Below are positions 23,846-32,989 of a DNA stretch of 64,000 bases, one piece after another. The stretch lies in the NCBI GenBank assembly GCA_947455205.1, contig CANGNF010000017.1:25181-89180 (forward strand). Reading direction: 5' to 3'. Every line of letters starts with the position of its first letter. The first letter of the stretch is position 1. Origin of the DNA: Acetobacteraceae bacterium. GTDB lineage: Bacteria > Pseudomonadota > Alphaproteobacteria > Acetobacterales > Acetobacteraceae. The position numbers and the translations under genes were made by a program. The notes beneath the pieces were generated by a model that searched no databases, had not been told where the DNA came from, and was given only the letters and a program-made list of their open reading frames with translations.

Positions 23846-24697
23846 ATGTCGTTTTCCGCGCCGGCTGCCGTCAAGCCTGAACCTGCCGTCACCTCCGATT
23901 CCGCGGCGCCGCGCCGTGTCGGCCGGGCGCTGGATGACCTGAGCCTGGGGTTTCGGCGCTGGCGCCTGCCGGTGGCGCTGGCCCAGCTGGACATCCGCAA
24001 CCGCTACCGCGGCTCGGTGCTTGGGCCGATGTGGCTGACCCTGTCCACCGCGGTGACCTTCCTGGCGCTCGGCTTCCTGTATTCGACGCTGTTCAAGATG
24101 AACCTGCAGGAATACCTGCCCTTCCTGGTGGTCAGCCTGATCCTGTGGAACGTGTTCTCTCAGGTGATCAGCGAGGCCTGCACCTCGCTGACCTCGGCAG
24201 AGGGCATCATCCGCCAGGTGCCGCTGCCGTTCACCGTGCATGCGCTGCGCTGCCTGATGCGCAATGCCGTCATTGCCGCGCACAACCTGCCGTTGATCCT
24301 GGTGGTGTTCGTGATCTTCGGCATCAACCCCGGCCTGGTCGCCTTGCTGGCGATCCCGGGGATGCTGCTTTTCGTGCTGAATGCCTTCGCCCTGGTGATG
24401 TTCCTCGGCATGCTCTGCGCCCGGTTCCGCGACATCGGCCCCATCGTCAACACCGTTACGCAGCTGGCCTTCTTCATTTCCCCGGTGATCTGGAAGCCGG
24501 AACTGCTGCAGGAGCGGCAGGTCTGGCTGGTGCTGAACCCGGCCTTCGACCTGATGGAGGTGGTGCGCGGGCCGCTGCTCGGGCAATCGCCGGGGCTCAT
24601 GATCTGGGCCGCCGCGATGCTCATCACCGCTGTGGTCTGCGGCCTCAGCTTCGCCTTCTTCGTGCGGTTCCGCGGCCGCATCGCCTTCTGGGTCTGA
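23846..24697 (+). CDS. polysaccharide ABC exporter permease (Wzm/KpsM type)
   Basis: 283 residues. A ~30-residue cytoplasmic N-terminus is followed by LAQLDIRNRYRGSVLGPMWL, the amphipathic start typical of ABC-2 polysaccharide exporters, then six membrane segments; NPAFDLMEVVRGPLLG before the last segments is also family-typical. With the ATPase 4 nt downstream it would export a lipid-linked O-antigen or capsule chain across the inner membrane. The many sugar-nucleotide and glycosyltransferase genes in this window are its likely suppliers. Confidence 0.9.
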   Translation: MSFSAPAAVKPEPAVTSDSAAPRRVGRALDDLSLGFRRWRLPVALAQLDIRNRYRGSVLGPMWLTLSTAVTFLALGFLYSTLFKMNLQEYLPFLVVSLILWNVFSQVISEACTSLTSAEGIIRQVPLPFTVHALRCLMRNAVIAAHNLPLILVVFVIFGINPGLVALLAIPGMLLFVLNAFALVMFLGMLCARFRDIGPIVNTVTQLAFFISPVIWKPELLQERQVWLVLNPAFDLMEVVRGPLLGQSPGLMIWAAAMLITAVVCGLSFAFFVRFRGRIAFWV

Positions 24698-24700
24698 ACC

Positions 24701-25450
24701 ATGCCGCACATCCTGGCCGAGCGGCTGTCCATCGCCTTCCCGCTGTACCATGTCGGCGCGCGGTCGCTGAAGAAGCGGCTGATGGCCAGCACCATCCCGC
24801 GGCTGCGGACCGACGGCAGCAATCGCGTCGTGGTGGCCGCGCTGAACGACCTAAGCTTCGACATCCGCAGCGGCGAGCGCGTGGCGCTGGTGGGCCATAA
24901 CGGCGCCGGTAAGACCACGCTGCTGCGCACCCTGGCCGGGGTTTATGAACCGGTGGGCGGGCGGCTGGTGGTCGAAGGCCGCATCGGCTCGCTGATCGAC
25001 CCTTCGGCCGGCATGGATGTCGATGCCACCGGGCGCGAGAACATCGTGCTGCGTGGCCTGTTCCGCGGCCTGGACCAGAAGCGCAGCGAGGAGATGGCGG
25101 TCGAGGCCGGGGCCTTCAGCGGCCTCGGTGAGTTCCTCGACGTGCCGATGCGGACCTATTCCGCGGGCATGCAGGTGCGGCTGTCCTTCGCCATCGCCAC
25201 GCTGATGCAGCCGGAAGTGCTGCTGATGGACGAATGGTTCTCGGCCGGCGATGCCGACTTCATGGCCCGCGCCCAGCAGCGGCTGGAGGAGCTGGTGCAG
25301 AAGGCCGAGATCCTGGTGCTGGCCAGCCACAACATGCAGGCGGTGCGCGCCTGGTGCACCCGCGCCATCCGCCTGCAGGGCGGCCGGATCGTGGCCGACG
25401 GGCCGGTGGAGCAGGTGCTGGCCGACATGGAGCCGCCGGCCGCCGGCTGA
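24701..25450 (+). CDS. polysaccharide ABC exporter ATPase (Wzt/KpsT type)
   Basis: 249 residues. Walker A GHNGAGKTT is at residues 65-73, the signature is YSAGMQVRLSFAI, and Walker B is VLLMDEWFSAGD, where the WFSAGD form is typical of O-antigen/teichoic-acid exporters. The N-terminal RSLKKRLMAS segment is also characteristic. There is no C-terminal carbohydrate-binding domain, so it is the short form that does not read a chain-terminating modification. It starts 4 nt after the permease stop and is convergent with hldE. Confidence 0.92.
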   Translation: MPHILAERLSIAFPLYHVGARSLKKRLMASTIPRLRTDGSNRVVVAALNDLSFDIRSGERVALVGHNGAGKTTLLRTLAGVYEPVGGRLVVEGRIGSLIDPSAGMDVDATGRENIVLRGLFRGLDQKRSEEMAVEAGAFSGLGEFLDVPMRTYSAGMQVRLSFAIATLMQPEVLLMDEWFSAGDADFMARAQQRLEELVQKAEILVLASHNMQAVRAWCTRAIRLQGGRIVADGPVEQVLADMEPPAAG

Positions 25451-25481
25451 CCCGTGCCGATACAGCGGGGCCGAGCGAGGG

Positions 25482-26891
25482 CTACGCCTTCGCGGCCTCG
25501 ATGATGCGGGTGCTGGAATAGCCCTGGTGGAACTGCACGGCGACCACTTGGCCGCCGCGGGCACGGACGAAATCGGCGCCGACGATGGCTGCCTTGCCGC
25601 CCAACGCCCCGGCGCTGTAGTCGCCGCCCTTGGCCAGCACGTCCGGCGCCACCGCCTCGATCAGCCGGGCCGGCGTGTCCTCCTCAAAGCCGACCACGTA
25701 GTCCACCGCGGCCAGGCCGGCGCAGACCTCGGCGCGGTCGGCATAGGTGTTCACCGGGCGGGTCGGGCCCTTCAGCCGGCGTACGCTGGCATCTTCGTTC
25801 AGCCCCAGCACCAGCACGTCTCCCAGCCGGCGGCAGGCGGCAAGCATGCGGACATGGCCGGGGTGCAGGATGTCGAAGCAGCCATTGGTGAAGACGATCC
25901 GCCGGCCGCGCCGCCGCTCCGCCGCCAGCAGCGGCAACAGCGTCTCCAGCGGCAGCACCTTTGAAGCGGCGCCGGCCTGGGCGCGGCGCTCCGCCATGTC
26001 CCGCGCGGTGACCACGTAGGTGCCGGCATGGGAGACGGCGATGCTCGCGGCCAGGTTGGCGGCCGTGACCGCCTCCGCCACGCTGGCGCCGCTGGCGATG
26101 GCGATGGCCAGCGCGGCGATGACGGTATCACCGGCGCCGGAGACATCGAAGACCTCCTGTGCCTCGGTCGGCACCTGGGCGCTGCTGCCATCGGCGCCGG
26201 CCAGCAGCATGCCGTCGGCGCCCAGGGTCACCACCAGGTTGCCGAAGCCGTGCCGGGCCAGCGCGGCGCGGGCGCGGTCCGCCATGCTGCCGGTGGTGCC
26301 AAACAGCAGTTCGAACTCCTTGCGGTTCGGCTTCAGCAGGAAGGCGCCGGCATAGCGCGCGGGGTCGGCCTGCTTGGGGTCCACCAGGCAGCGCAGCCCG
26401 GCCGCGCCGGCGGCGGCGATGAAGGCGGCGGGGTCGGGCAGGCAGCCCTTGGCGTAGTCCGAGAGGATGACGAGGTCGGCGCCCGGCAGTGCGGCGGTGA
26501 AGGCGGCCAGCAGCGCGGCACGGGCGGCCTCGCTGACACTGGCATCGGTGTCGAAGCGGACGATCTGCTGGGTGCCGGCAACCAGCCGGGTCTTCTGCGT
26601 GGTGGCCTGGCCGGCATCCGTCACCAGGGCGGCCTCCACCCCATGGGCGGCGACCAGGCGGGCGACATCAACCGCGGCGGCATCGGCGCCGACCACCCCG
26701 AGCAGCGTGCAGCGGCCGCCCATGGCGGCAACGTTGGCGGCGACGTTGGCGGCGCCACCGGGGCGCATATCCTCGCGCACCGTGCGCAGCACGGGCACCG
26801 GCGCTTCTGGGGAAATGCGGGTTACGTCGCCCAGCAGGTAGCGGTCCAGCATCACGTCGCCGACGACGAGGATATGGGCAGGGCGGGTCAT
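25482..26891 (-). CDS. hldE: bifunctional heptose 7-phosphate kinase / heptose 1-phosphate adenylyltransferase
   Basis: 469 residues with two domains. Residues 1-~315 are a PfkB/ribokinase-type kinase with GGAANVAANVAAMGG and the catalytic SGAGDT at 251-256. Residues ~330-469 are a nucleotidyltransferase with FTNGCFDILHPGH at 334-346 (HxGH). It phosphorylates D-glycero-D-manno-heptose 7-phosphate at O-1, and after GmhB dephosphorylation adenylylates it to ADP-heptose for the LPS core. The ATG overlaps the gmhB stop (ATGA). With gmhB and gmhA it covers the pathway up to ADP-D-glycero-heptose; the HldD epimerase is not in this window. Confidence 0.95.
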   Translation of the reverse strand: MTRPAHILVVGDVMLDRYLLGDVTRISPEAPVPVLRTVREDMRPGGAANVAANVAAMGGRCTLLGVVGADAAAVDVARLVAAHGVEAALVTDAGQATTQKTRLVAGTQQIVRFDTDASVSEAARAALLAAFTAALPGADLVILSDYAKGCLPDPAAFIAAAGAAGLRCLVDPKQADPARYAGAFLLKPNRKEFELLFGTTGSMADRARAALARHGFGNLVVTLGADGMLLAGADGSSAQVPTEAQEVFDVSGAGDTVIAALAIAIASGASVAEAVTAANLAASIAVSHAGTYVVTARDMAERRAQAGAASKVLPLETLLPLLAAERRRGRRIVFTNGCFDILHPGHVRMLAACRRLGDVLVLGLNEDASVRRLKGPTRPVNTYADRAEVCAGLAAVDYVVGFEEDTPARLIEAVAPDVLAKGGDYSAGALGGKAAIVGADFVRARGGQVVAVQFHQGYSSTRIIEAAKA

Positions 26892-27394
26892 CCGGCGGCT
26901 TCTACCAGCGGCGCGATGAAATCGTCCAACCTGCCGCCCGGGAACAGGTGGCCGGGCAGCCCGGCGGCGGCGGCGGCGGCCAGGTCGCTGGCGCGGTCGC
27001 CGACCAGGAAGCTGCCCTGCCGCCGCACCGGGAAGCGTTGCAGCAGCGCCAGGATCATGCCGGGGCGCGGCTTGCGGCAGGCGCAGTCCTGCCGATAGGT
27101 GGCCAGCGGCGCCTGCGGGTGGTGCGGGCAGTATTCAAAGGCGTCCACGCCGCCGGCCAGGTGCTGGTTCATCCAGCCATGCAGCGCCGGCACGGCGGCT
27201 TCCGGGTACAGCCCACGGGCGACGCCGGACTGGTTGGTGACGACGAAGACCCAGTGCCCGGCCTGCCGCAGCCGGGCCACCGCCGCCGCCGCGCCGGGCA
27301 CCCAGCGCACCAGGGCCGGGTCATGCGGGTAGCCGTCATCCTCGATCAGCACGCCGTCGCGGTCGAGGAAGGCGGCCGGGCGCAACTCAGCCAT
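26888..27394 (-). CDS. gmhB: D-glycero-beta-D-manno-heptose-1,7-bisphosphate 7-phosphatase
   Basis: 168 residues, a HAD-family phosphatase. Motif I is FLDRDGVLIEDDGY (nucleophile and acid/base Asp), motif II is VVTNQSGVARG, and the GmhB zinc loop CPHHP...CACRKP is followed by the motif IV region VGDRASDLAAA. It removes the 7-phosphate between the two HldE reactions. It is slightly shorter than the E. coli enzyme. It overlaps gmhA by 8 nt and hldE by 4 nt in one tight operon. Confidence 0.94.
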   Translation of the reverse strand: MAELRPAAFLDRDGVLIEDDGYPHDPALVRWVPGAAAAVARLRQAGHWVFVVTNQSGVARGLYPEAAVPALHGWMNQHLAGGVDAFEYCPHHPQAPLATYRQDCACRKPRPGMILALLQRFPVRRQGSFLVGDRASDLAAAAAAGLPGHLFPGGRLDDFIAPLVEAAG

Positions 27395-27968
27395 CCGCCA
27401 GCCGCTCCTCCACCGCCGCGCAGAGGTAGTGGTACAGGCACAGGTGAACCTGCTGGATCGCCGGGGTGAAACTGCTGGGCACCGCCAGCAGGTGGTCGCA
27501 CAGCGGCGCCATGCCGCCGCCGCCCTGGCCGGTCAGCCCCACCGTGACCATGCCGCGCGCCCGCGCCGCCTCCAGCGCCAGCACCACGTTGCGCGAGTTG
27601 CCACTGGTGGAGAGGCCCAGCAGTACGCCGCCCGGCTCGGCATGCGCCTCCACCTGGCGGGCGAAGACGCTGTCGTAGTCGTAGTCGTTGGTCCAGGCGG
27701 TCAGCAGCGCGGTCGGAGAGGTCAGGGCGATGGCGCGGAAGGCCCGGCGCTCGCGCAGGAAGCGGCCGACCAGTTCGCCCACGATGTGCTCGGCATCGGC
27801 CGCCGAGCCACCATTGCCGCAGACCAGCAGTGGCCGGTTGGCGCCGAGCGCGGCGGCAATGGCGTTGACGGCGGCTTCCATGCGCGCATCCAGGTCTTGG
27901 GTGCGTGTCTGGGCCAGCAGTTCCTGGGCCGAGGCCAGCCAAGCGTCGAAGCTATCCATGCGCTGCAT
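27387..27968 (-). CDS. gmhA: phosphoheptose isomerase
   Basis: 193 residues, a single SIS domain: CGNGGSAADAEHIVGELVGR, the LSTSGNSRNVVLALEAAR phosphosugar loop and a C-terminal VHLCLYHYLC. GmhA converts sedoheptulose 7-phosphate to D-glycero-D-manno-heptose 7-phosphate, the first step of ADP-heptose synthesis. Two starts are possible, ATG 27968 or ATG 27959; the second has GGGGA 8 nt upstream. Either overlaps the end of the upstream glycosyltransferase gene, so the operon order is glycosyltransferase, gmhA, gmhB, hldE. Confidence 0.94.
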   Translation of the reverse strand: MQRMDSFDAWLASAQELLAQTRTQDLDARMEAAVNAIAAALGANRPLLVCGNGGSAADAEHIVGELVGRFLRERRAFRAIALTSPTALLTAWTNDYDYDSVFARQVEAHAEPGGVLLGLSTSGNSRNVVLALEAARARGMVTVGLTGQGGGGMAPLCDHLLAVPSSFTPAIQQVHLCLYHYLCAAVEERLADG

Positions 27969-29124
27969 CCCCGGCCTGTACGGCGCCTGTTTCCGTGACC
28001 CCGGCCAGGATGTCCAGTAGCGCCCGCGCCTGGGCGCCCCAGTCTTGCAGGGCCAGGCCGCTGGCGGCGGCGCCGGCGGCCAGGCGGGCGCGCGCAGCCT
28101 CCGGGCAGAGCCGCGCCATGGCCTGCGCTAAGGCAGCGGGGGTGGCGGCGCCGGCGACGGCGCCATCCACGCCGTCGTGCACCTGTTCGGCCAGGCCACC
28201 CAGCGGCGTGACCACCGCTGGTACGCCCAGCGCATGAGCCAGCGCGACCACGCCGCTCTGGCTGGCTTCGCGATAGGGCAGCACCACCGCATCGGCGGCG
28301 GCGATCAGCCCGGGGATCTCGGCCTCGGCCAGCCAGCGCGCCTCCACTCGCACGCCGGGCAGGGTGGCCAAGCCAGGGGCCAGCGCCTCTGGGTCGCCCT
28401 CGCCGACGACCAGCAGTCGGGCGCGGGGGTAGCGGGCGCGCAGCAATGGCCAGGCGTCGCGCAGCAGGTCCAGTCCCTTGTAGGCACGCAGCCGGCCGAA
28501 CAGCAGGAACAGCGGCGCTTCCCCGGCCGGGGGGCGAGGCGCCATCGGTTGCGCCAGCAGCGCCGGTGGCAGGTGCGCGCCGAGCGTTAGCCGGTGCACC
28601 TGCAGGTCTGGACGACGCTGATGCAGCGCTGCCGCGACTGAATCGGACAGCGCGATGGCGCCGATGGCGGCATCCAGTTCGATGTTCAAGCGCCAGTCCC
28701 ACAGCCAGCCGGGGTCGCCGGGATGCGGCAAGGCGTCGTGGATGAAGGGCAGGTAGCGAAGGCCGCTGCGGTTCAGCAGGGGGGCGACGAGCGGTGTCCA
28801 CAGGTGGGTCATGACGGAGACAACGGCATCCGCCCGGTGCACCCTGGCTTGGCGCCGCAGCCGCCAGGCCAGCCAGGGCAGCCGCAGGAAACCCAGCACG
28901 AATCCGACGGCGGAGGCGTAGGTTGGCAGGACCTCCACTGGCAGGCCCAGTGCCTCGATCTCGGCGCGCAACTCGGCCTGGGCTGAAATGGCCAGCGCGA
29001 CCTTGACGCCGCGCTGGTGGGAAAGCGCCTCGGCCAGGGCGAGCGTCAACTGCCCGCCGGCGCCGCGCCGGCCCCAGTACCATAGAAGGATGCGTCGTTC
29101 TGATGTCGGATGCGTTGGCGGCAT
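27952..29124 (-). CDS. glycosyltransferase, GT4 type
   Basis: 390 residues. The start of the N-terminal half, ILLWYWGRRGAGGQLTLALA, is a Rossmann opening with a glycine-rich loop. The C-terminal half has the GT-B donor site: FLLFGRLRAYKGLDLLRDAW, VVGEGD, then PYREASQSGVVALAHALGVP, a variant of the E-x7-E region. It is first in the heptose operon, which suggests an LPS core or O-chain linkage, though acceptor and donor are unknown. I chose ATG 29124 because it directly precedes the conserved fold; the open frame further upstream is not protein-like. Confidence 0.82.
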   Translation of the reverse strand: MPPTHPTSERRILLWYWGRRGAGGQLTLALAEALSHQRGVKVALAISAQAELRAEIEALGLPVEVLPTYASAVGFVLGFLRLPWLAWRLRRQARVHRADAVVSVMTHLWTPLVAPLLNRSGLRYLPFIHDALPHPGDPGWLWDWRLNIELDAAIGAIALSDSVAAALHQRRPDLQVHRLTLGAHLPPALLAQPMAPRPPAGEAPLFLLFGRLRAYKGLDLLRDAWPLLRARYPRARLLVVGEGDPEALAPGLATLPGVRVEARWLAEAEIPGLIAAADAVVLPYREASQSGVVALAHALGVPAVVTPLGGLAEQVHDGVDGAVAGAATPAALAQAMARLCPEAARARLAAGAAASGLALQDWGAQARALLDILAGVTETGAVQAGDAAHG

Positions 29125-29401
29125 GCGGAAATCCAGGGTTGCCGCTGGTTGTAGAGCCTGGGCCGCGCAGGCGGAATCGCCGAAGTGATGAACGGGTCCG
29201 GCAACCACCAGCCAGGGCGGTCGGTGCGCCGAGGCGGCCCACGCCGCAGCCCGGCGGCGTGGGCGGCGCCAGCGCGAGGCCGGCAGTAGGGAAGGGCTTG
29301 CGCGGTCGTGTCGGTGCCGGTAGGGCAACGCATCCGTCCCACGCCTGACGGCCCGGGCGCGTTCCGCCCTTGGCGTTCCCCGGGGCGTCCTTGGAGGCAG
29401 C

Positions 29402-30172
29402 ATGACCAAGGCAGTGATCCTCGCCGGTGGCCTTGGCACCCGGCTGATGGAAGAAACCGAGGCCCGGCCGAAGCCGATGGTCGAGATCGGTGGCAAGCCG
29501 ATCCTGTGGCATATCATGAAGATCTACGCCGCCCACGGCATCCGCGACTTCGTGATCTGCCTTGGCTACAAGGGCTACGTCATAAAGGAATACTTCTCCA
29601 ACTACTTCCTGCACATGGCGGACCTGGTGATCGACATGGCGGAGGGCCGCAGCACGGTGCTGAACGCCAAGGCCGAGGATTGGCGCGTGACGCTGATCGA
29701 TACCGGTCTGGAGACGATGACCGGCGGCCGGCTCAAGCGCATCCGCCCCTACCTGGACGACGCTCCGTTCTGCCTGACCTATGGCGATGCCGTCGGCACG
29801 GTGGACATCGCGGCGTCGCTGCACTTCCACGCCGCGCATGGCCGGCTGGCCACGGTGACCGCGGTGCGCCCGCCCGCCCGCTTTGGCGCGCTGGACCTGG
29901 TGGGCGACGAGGTCCGCGGCTTCCAGGAAAAGCCCTCGGGCGACAACCAATGGATCAATGGCGGCTTCTTCGTGCTGTCGCCGGCGGCACTGGACGGCAT
30001 CGAGGGCGACGAGACGGTTTGGGAACAGGCGCCGATGCAGCGCCTGGCCAGCGCCGGGGAGCTGCGCGCCTTCCAGCATGACGGATTCTGGCAGCCGATG
30101 GACACGCTGCGCGAGAAGCGGGTGCTGGAGGAGCTGTGGGCCCAGGGGAAGGCGCCGTGGCAGGCCTGGTAG
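29402..30172 (+). CDS. rfbF: glucose-1-phosphate cytidylyltransferase
   Basis: 256 residues. The nucleotide-binding start is AVILAGGLGTRLMEETEARP followed by KPMVEIGGKPILWHIMKIY, and the RfbF-specific FVICLGYKGYVIKEYF and FCLTYGDAVGTVDI follow. It makes CDP-glucose from CTP and glucose 1-phosphate. It has a good ribosome site, GGAGG 6 nt before the ATG. It is the first of five overlapping genes predicted to build a CDP-linked branched 6-deoxy sugar; rfbG begins inside its last codons. The 277-nt gap upstream, shared with a divergent glycosyltransferase gene, should hold the promoter, but no clear boxes were seen. Confidence 0.95.
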   Translation: MTKAVILAGGLGTRLMEETEARPKPMVEIGGKPILWHIMKIYAAHGIRDFVICLGYKGYVIKEYFSNYFLHMADLVIDMAEGRSTVLNAKAEDWRVTLIDTGLETMTGGRLKRIRPYLDDAPFCLTYGDAVGTVDIAASLHFHAAHGRLATVTAVRPPARFGALDLVGDEVRGFQEKPSGDNQWINGGFFVLSPAALDGIEGDETVWEQAPMQRLASAGELRAFQHDGFWQPMDTLREKRVLEELWAQGKAPWQAW

Positions 30173-31236
30173 GCCCCGACCCCGCCTTCTGGCGGGGCCG
30201 GCGCGTCTTCCTGACCGGGCAGACCGGCTTCAAGGGCGCCTGGCTGGCGCTGTGGCTGGAGAGCCTGGGCGCGGTGGTGCGAGGCTTCGCGCTGCCGGCC
30301 GAACCCGGCAGCCTGGCACTGGCGGCGGGGCCGGCTGGCGAGAGCCTGCATGGCGACATCCGCGACCCCGCGGCGCTTGAGGCGGCGCTGCTGCCCTTCC
30401 AGCCCGGGGTGGTGCTGCACCTGGCGGCGCAGGCGCTGGTGCGGCGCAGCTACCGTGACCCGGCGGAAACCTTTGCCACCAACGTGATGGGCAGCATCCA
30501 CCTGCTGGAAGCGGTGCGCCGCTGCCCCAGCGTGCGCGCGGTGGTGATGGTGACCACCGACAAATGCTACGAGAACCGCGAAAGGCCGGAACCCTACCGC
30601 GAGGCCGAGGCGCTGGGCGGCCGCGACCCCTACAGCGCCAGCAAGGCGGCGATGGAGATTGCGGTGGCCGCCTGGCGCGCCAGCTTCCTGGCGGCAGGCG
30701 GGGTGGCGGTGGCGACCGCGCGGGCTGGGAACGTCATCGGCGGCGGCGACTGGGCGGAGGACCGGCTGCTGCCGGACTGCATCCGCGCGCTTTCGGCCGG
30801 GCGCAGCATCGAGGTGCGCAACCCCGCGGCGACGCGCCCCTGGCAGCATGTGCTGGAACCGCTGGCCGGCTACCTGGTGCTGGCCGAGGCGCTGTGGCGC
30901 GACGGCGCCGGCATGGCCGAGGCCTGGAATTTCGGCCCGGCGCTGCGGGACGTGCAGCCGGTGGGCGAGGTGGTCGCCGAGGTGGTGCGCCTGTGGGGCG
31001 CCGGTGCCGCCTGGCATGTGGCGGCCCAGCCGGGCGCGGTGCATGAGGCCGGGCTGCTGGCGGTGGATGCCGCCAAGGCGCAGGCAGGCCTCGGCTGGCA
31101 TCCGCGCCTGCCGCTGGCGCTGGCGCTGGAATGGACTGTGGCGTGGTATCGGCAACACGCCGGCGGCGCGGCGCCGCGGGCGCTGATGCTGGCGGAGATC
31201 GCGCGCTACGCCGCGCTGGGAAAGGCTTATCCGTGA
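30157..31236 (+). CDS. rfbG: CDP-glucose 4,6-dehydratase
   Basis: 359 residues from GTG 30157, which has GGGGAAGG 7 nt upstream and overlaps rfbF by 16 nt; this gives the normal RfbG length. The NAD loop is FLTGQTGFKGAWLALWLE, followed by VVMVTTDKCYEN and the YSASKAAMEI catalytic Tyr-Lys pair, all specific to CDP-glucose dehydratases. The product is CDP-4-keto-6-deoxy-D-glucose. The stop overlaps the methyltransferase ATG by one base. Confidence 0.94.
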   Translation: MAGLVGPDPAFWRGRRVFLTGQTGFKGAWLALWLESLGAVVRGFALPAEPGSLALAAGPAGESLHGDIRDPAALEAALLPFQPGVVLHLAAQALVRRSYRDPAETFATNVMGSIHLLEAVRRCPSVRAVVMVTTDKCYENRERPEPYREAEALGGRDPYSASKAAMEIAVAAWRASFLAAGGVAVATARAGNVIGGGDWAEDRLLPDCIRALSAGRSIEVRNPAATRPWQHVLEPLAGYLVLAEALWRDGAGMAEAWNFGPALRDVQPVGEVVAEVVRLWGAGAAWHVAAQPGAVHEAGLLAVDAAKAQAGLGWHPRLPLALALEWTVAWYRQHAGGAAPRALMLAEIARYAALGKAYP

Positions 31237-32456
31237 TGCAGTGCCGCTTCTGTGCCGCTCCGGTCACGCAGAGCTTCGCCGACCTCGGCATGTCGCCGCT
31301 GTCCAATGCCTTCGTTGCGCCGGAGCGCGCCGGGGCAATGGAGCCGTTCTACCCGCTGCACGCCCGGGTCTGCGACGCCTGCCACCTGGTGCAGCTGGAA
31401 GCCTTCGAGACGCCGGAGCAGATCTTCGGCGACTATCTCTACTTCTCCTCCTACGCCGAAAGCTGGCTGCGCCACGCGGAAGCTTATGCCGCCGAGATGG
31501 TGGCGCGCTTCGGCCTGGGTGCCGCCAGCCAGGTGGTGGAGGTGGCGAGCAATGACGGCTACCTGCTGCAGTATTTCCAGGCGCGCGGCGTGCCAGTGCT
31601 GGGCGTGGAACCCGCAGCCAACGTGGCCACGGTGGCGCGCGACAAGGGCATCCCGACCGAGGTCGCCTTCTTCGGCGTGGCGACCGCAGAGCGCCTGAAG
31701 GCCGCCGGCGTGGCGCCGCAGCTGATGGCCGCGAACAACGTGCTGGCACATGTGCCGGAGCTGAACGACTTCGTCGCCGGCTTCGCCGTGCTGCTGGCAC
31801 CAGGTGGCGTGCTGACGGTGGAGTTCCCGCACCTGCTGCGGCTGATGCACGAGAACCAGTTCGACACGATCTACCACGAGCATTTCTCCTACTTCTCGTT
31901 GCTGACGGTGCAGCGGATTTTTGCCGCGCATGGGTTGCGGGTGTTCGATGTGCAGCCGCTGCCGACGCATGGCGGCTCGCTGCGCGTCTTCGTGACCCAG
32001 GTTGGTGCCGCGCATGCGGAGACGCCGGCGGTGTCCGCGCTGCTGGCGGAGGAGCGCGCCGCCGGGCTGGAAGGGAGCTCCGCCTATGCCGCCTTCGCCG
32101 AACAGGTGGTGGATACCAAGGCGGCGCTGATGGCCTTCTGCGTTGAGGCCCGGCGGGCGGGCAAGACCATCCTGGGCTATGGCGCGCCGGCCAAGGGCAA
32201 TACGCTGCTGAACTACTGCGGCATCGGGCCGGAGTTCATCGCCTTCACCGTGGACCGCAGCCCGCACAAGCAGGGGCTGCTGCTGCCGGGCACGCGTATT
32301 CCCATCCGTGCGCCGGAAGCGCTGCTGGAAGCGCGGCCGGACTATGTGCTGATTTTGCCGTGGAACCTGCGCGAGGAGATCACCGCGCAGATGGCCGCGG
32401 TGCGGGACTGGGGCGGGCGCTTCGTGGTGCCTATCCCCAGCGTGCAGGTGTTCTGA
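31236..32456 (+). CDS. sugar C-methyltransferase (TylCIII/TcaB9 family)
   Basis: 406 residues in three parts: an N-terminal zinc-binding module (C3, C6, C46, C49), a SAM-binding domain with VVEVASNDGYLLQYF near residues 100-114, and a C-terminal lobe with ILGYGAPAKGNTLLNYCG. The active-site segment YHEHFSYFSL (residues 213-222) matches the Tyr/Glu/His cluster of nucleotide-sugar C-3 methyltransferases. These need a 4-keto sugar so that C-3 can be deprotonated, which is the product of the gene just upstream. It is coupled on both sides by TGATG overlaps. C-3 as the methylation site is an inference from the family. Confidence 0.88.
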   Translation: MQCRFCAAPVTQSFADLGMSPLSNAFVAPERAGAMEPFYPLHARVCDACHLVQLEAFETPEQIFGDYLYFSSYAESWLRHAEAYAAEMVARFGLGAASQVVEVASNDGYLLQYFQARGVPVLGVEPAANVATVARDKGIPTEVAFFGVATAERLKAAGVAPQLMAANNVLAHVPELNDFVAGFAVLLAPGGVLTVEFPHLLRLMHENQFDTIYHEHFSYFSLLTVQRIFAAHGLRVFDVQPLPTHGGSLRVFVTQVGAAHAETPAVSALLAEERAAGLEGSSAYAAFAEQVVDTKAALMAFCVEARRAGKTILGYGAPAKGNTLLNYCGIGPEFIAFTVDRSPHKQGLLLPGTRIPIRAPEALLEARPDYVLILPWNLREEITAQMAAVRDWGGRFVVPIPSVQVF

Positions 32457-32989
32457 TGCGCTTCACCCCCACGCCGCTGGCCGGGCTGGTGGTGGTGGAA
32501 ATCGCGCCGCTGGCCGACGACCGTGGCCACTTCGCCCGCAGCTTCTGCGCCGAGGAGTTCGCCGCCGCCGGGCTGCCCGCTGCCTTCCCGCAATGCAACC
32601 TCAGCTTCAACGCCCGCGTCGGCACGCTGCGCGGGCTGCACTGGCAGGCCGAGCCGCACCCGGAAGGCAAGCTGGTGCGCTGCACGCGCGGCGCGGTGTT
32701 CGACGTGGCGGTGGATGTGCGGCCCGACAGCCCGACCTTCCGGCTGTGGTTCGCGGCTGACCTGACCGCGGAGAATGGCCGCGCGCTGTATATCCCGCCG
32801 GGCTTCGCCCATGGCTTCCAGGCGCTGCAGGACGCCAGCGAAGTCTTCTACATGATGACCGAGCGCTACCACCCCGCCCTGGCCCGCGGCGCCGCCTGGG
32901 ATGACCCGGGCTTCGGCATCGACTGGCCACTGGCCGGGCCTATCATGTCCGACCGCGATCGCGCCTTGCCGCGCTTCACCGCGCCATGA
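32456..32989 (+). CDS. nucleotide-sugar 3,5-epimerase, RmlC/RfbC family
   Basis: 177 residues, a cupin of the dTDP-4-dehydrorhamnose 3,5-epimerase family: RGHFARSFCAEEF, GTLRGLHWQAEPHPEGKLVR (catalytic His in RGLHW), YIPPGFAHGFQAL and the C-terminal RYHPALARGAAWDDPGFG. In this operon it would act on a CDP-4-keto sugar, inverting C-5 and/or C-3, rather than on dTDP-4-keto-rhamnose, because no rmlA/B/D genes are present. One-base overlap with the methyltransferase and 4-nt overlap with the reductase. Confidence 0.9.
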   Translation: MRFTPTPLAGLVVVEIAPLADDRGHFARSFCAEEFAAAGLPAAFPQCNLSFNARVGTLRGLHWQAEPHPEGKLVRCTRGAVFDVAVDVRPDSPTFRLWFAADLTAENGRALYIPPGFAHGFQALQDASEVFYMMTERYHPALARGAAWDDPGFGIDWPLAGPIMSDRDRALPRFTAP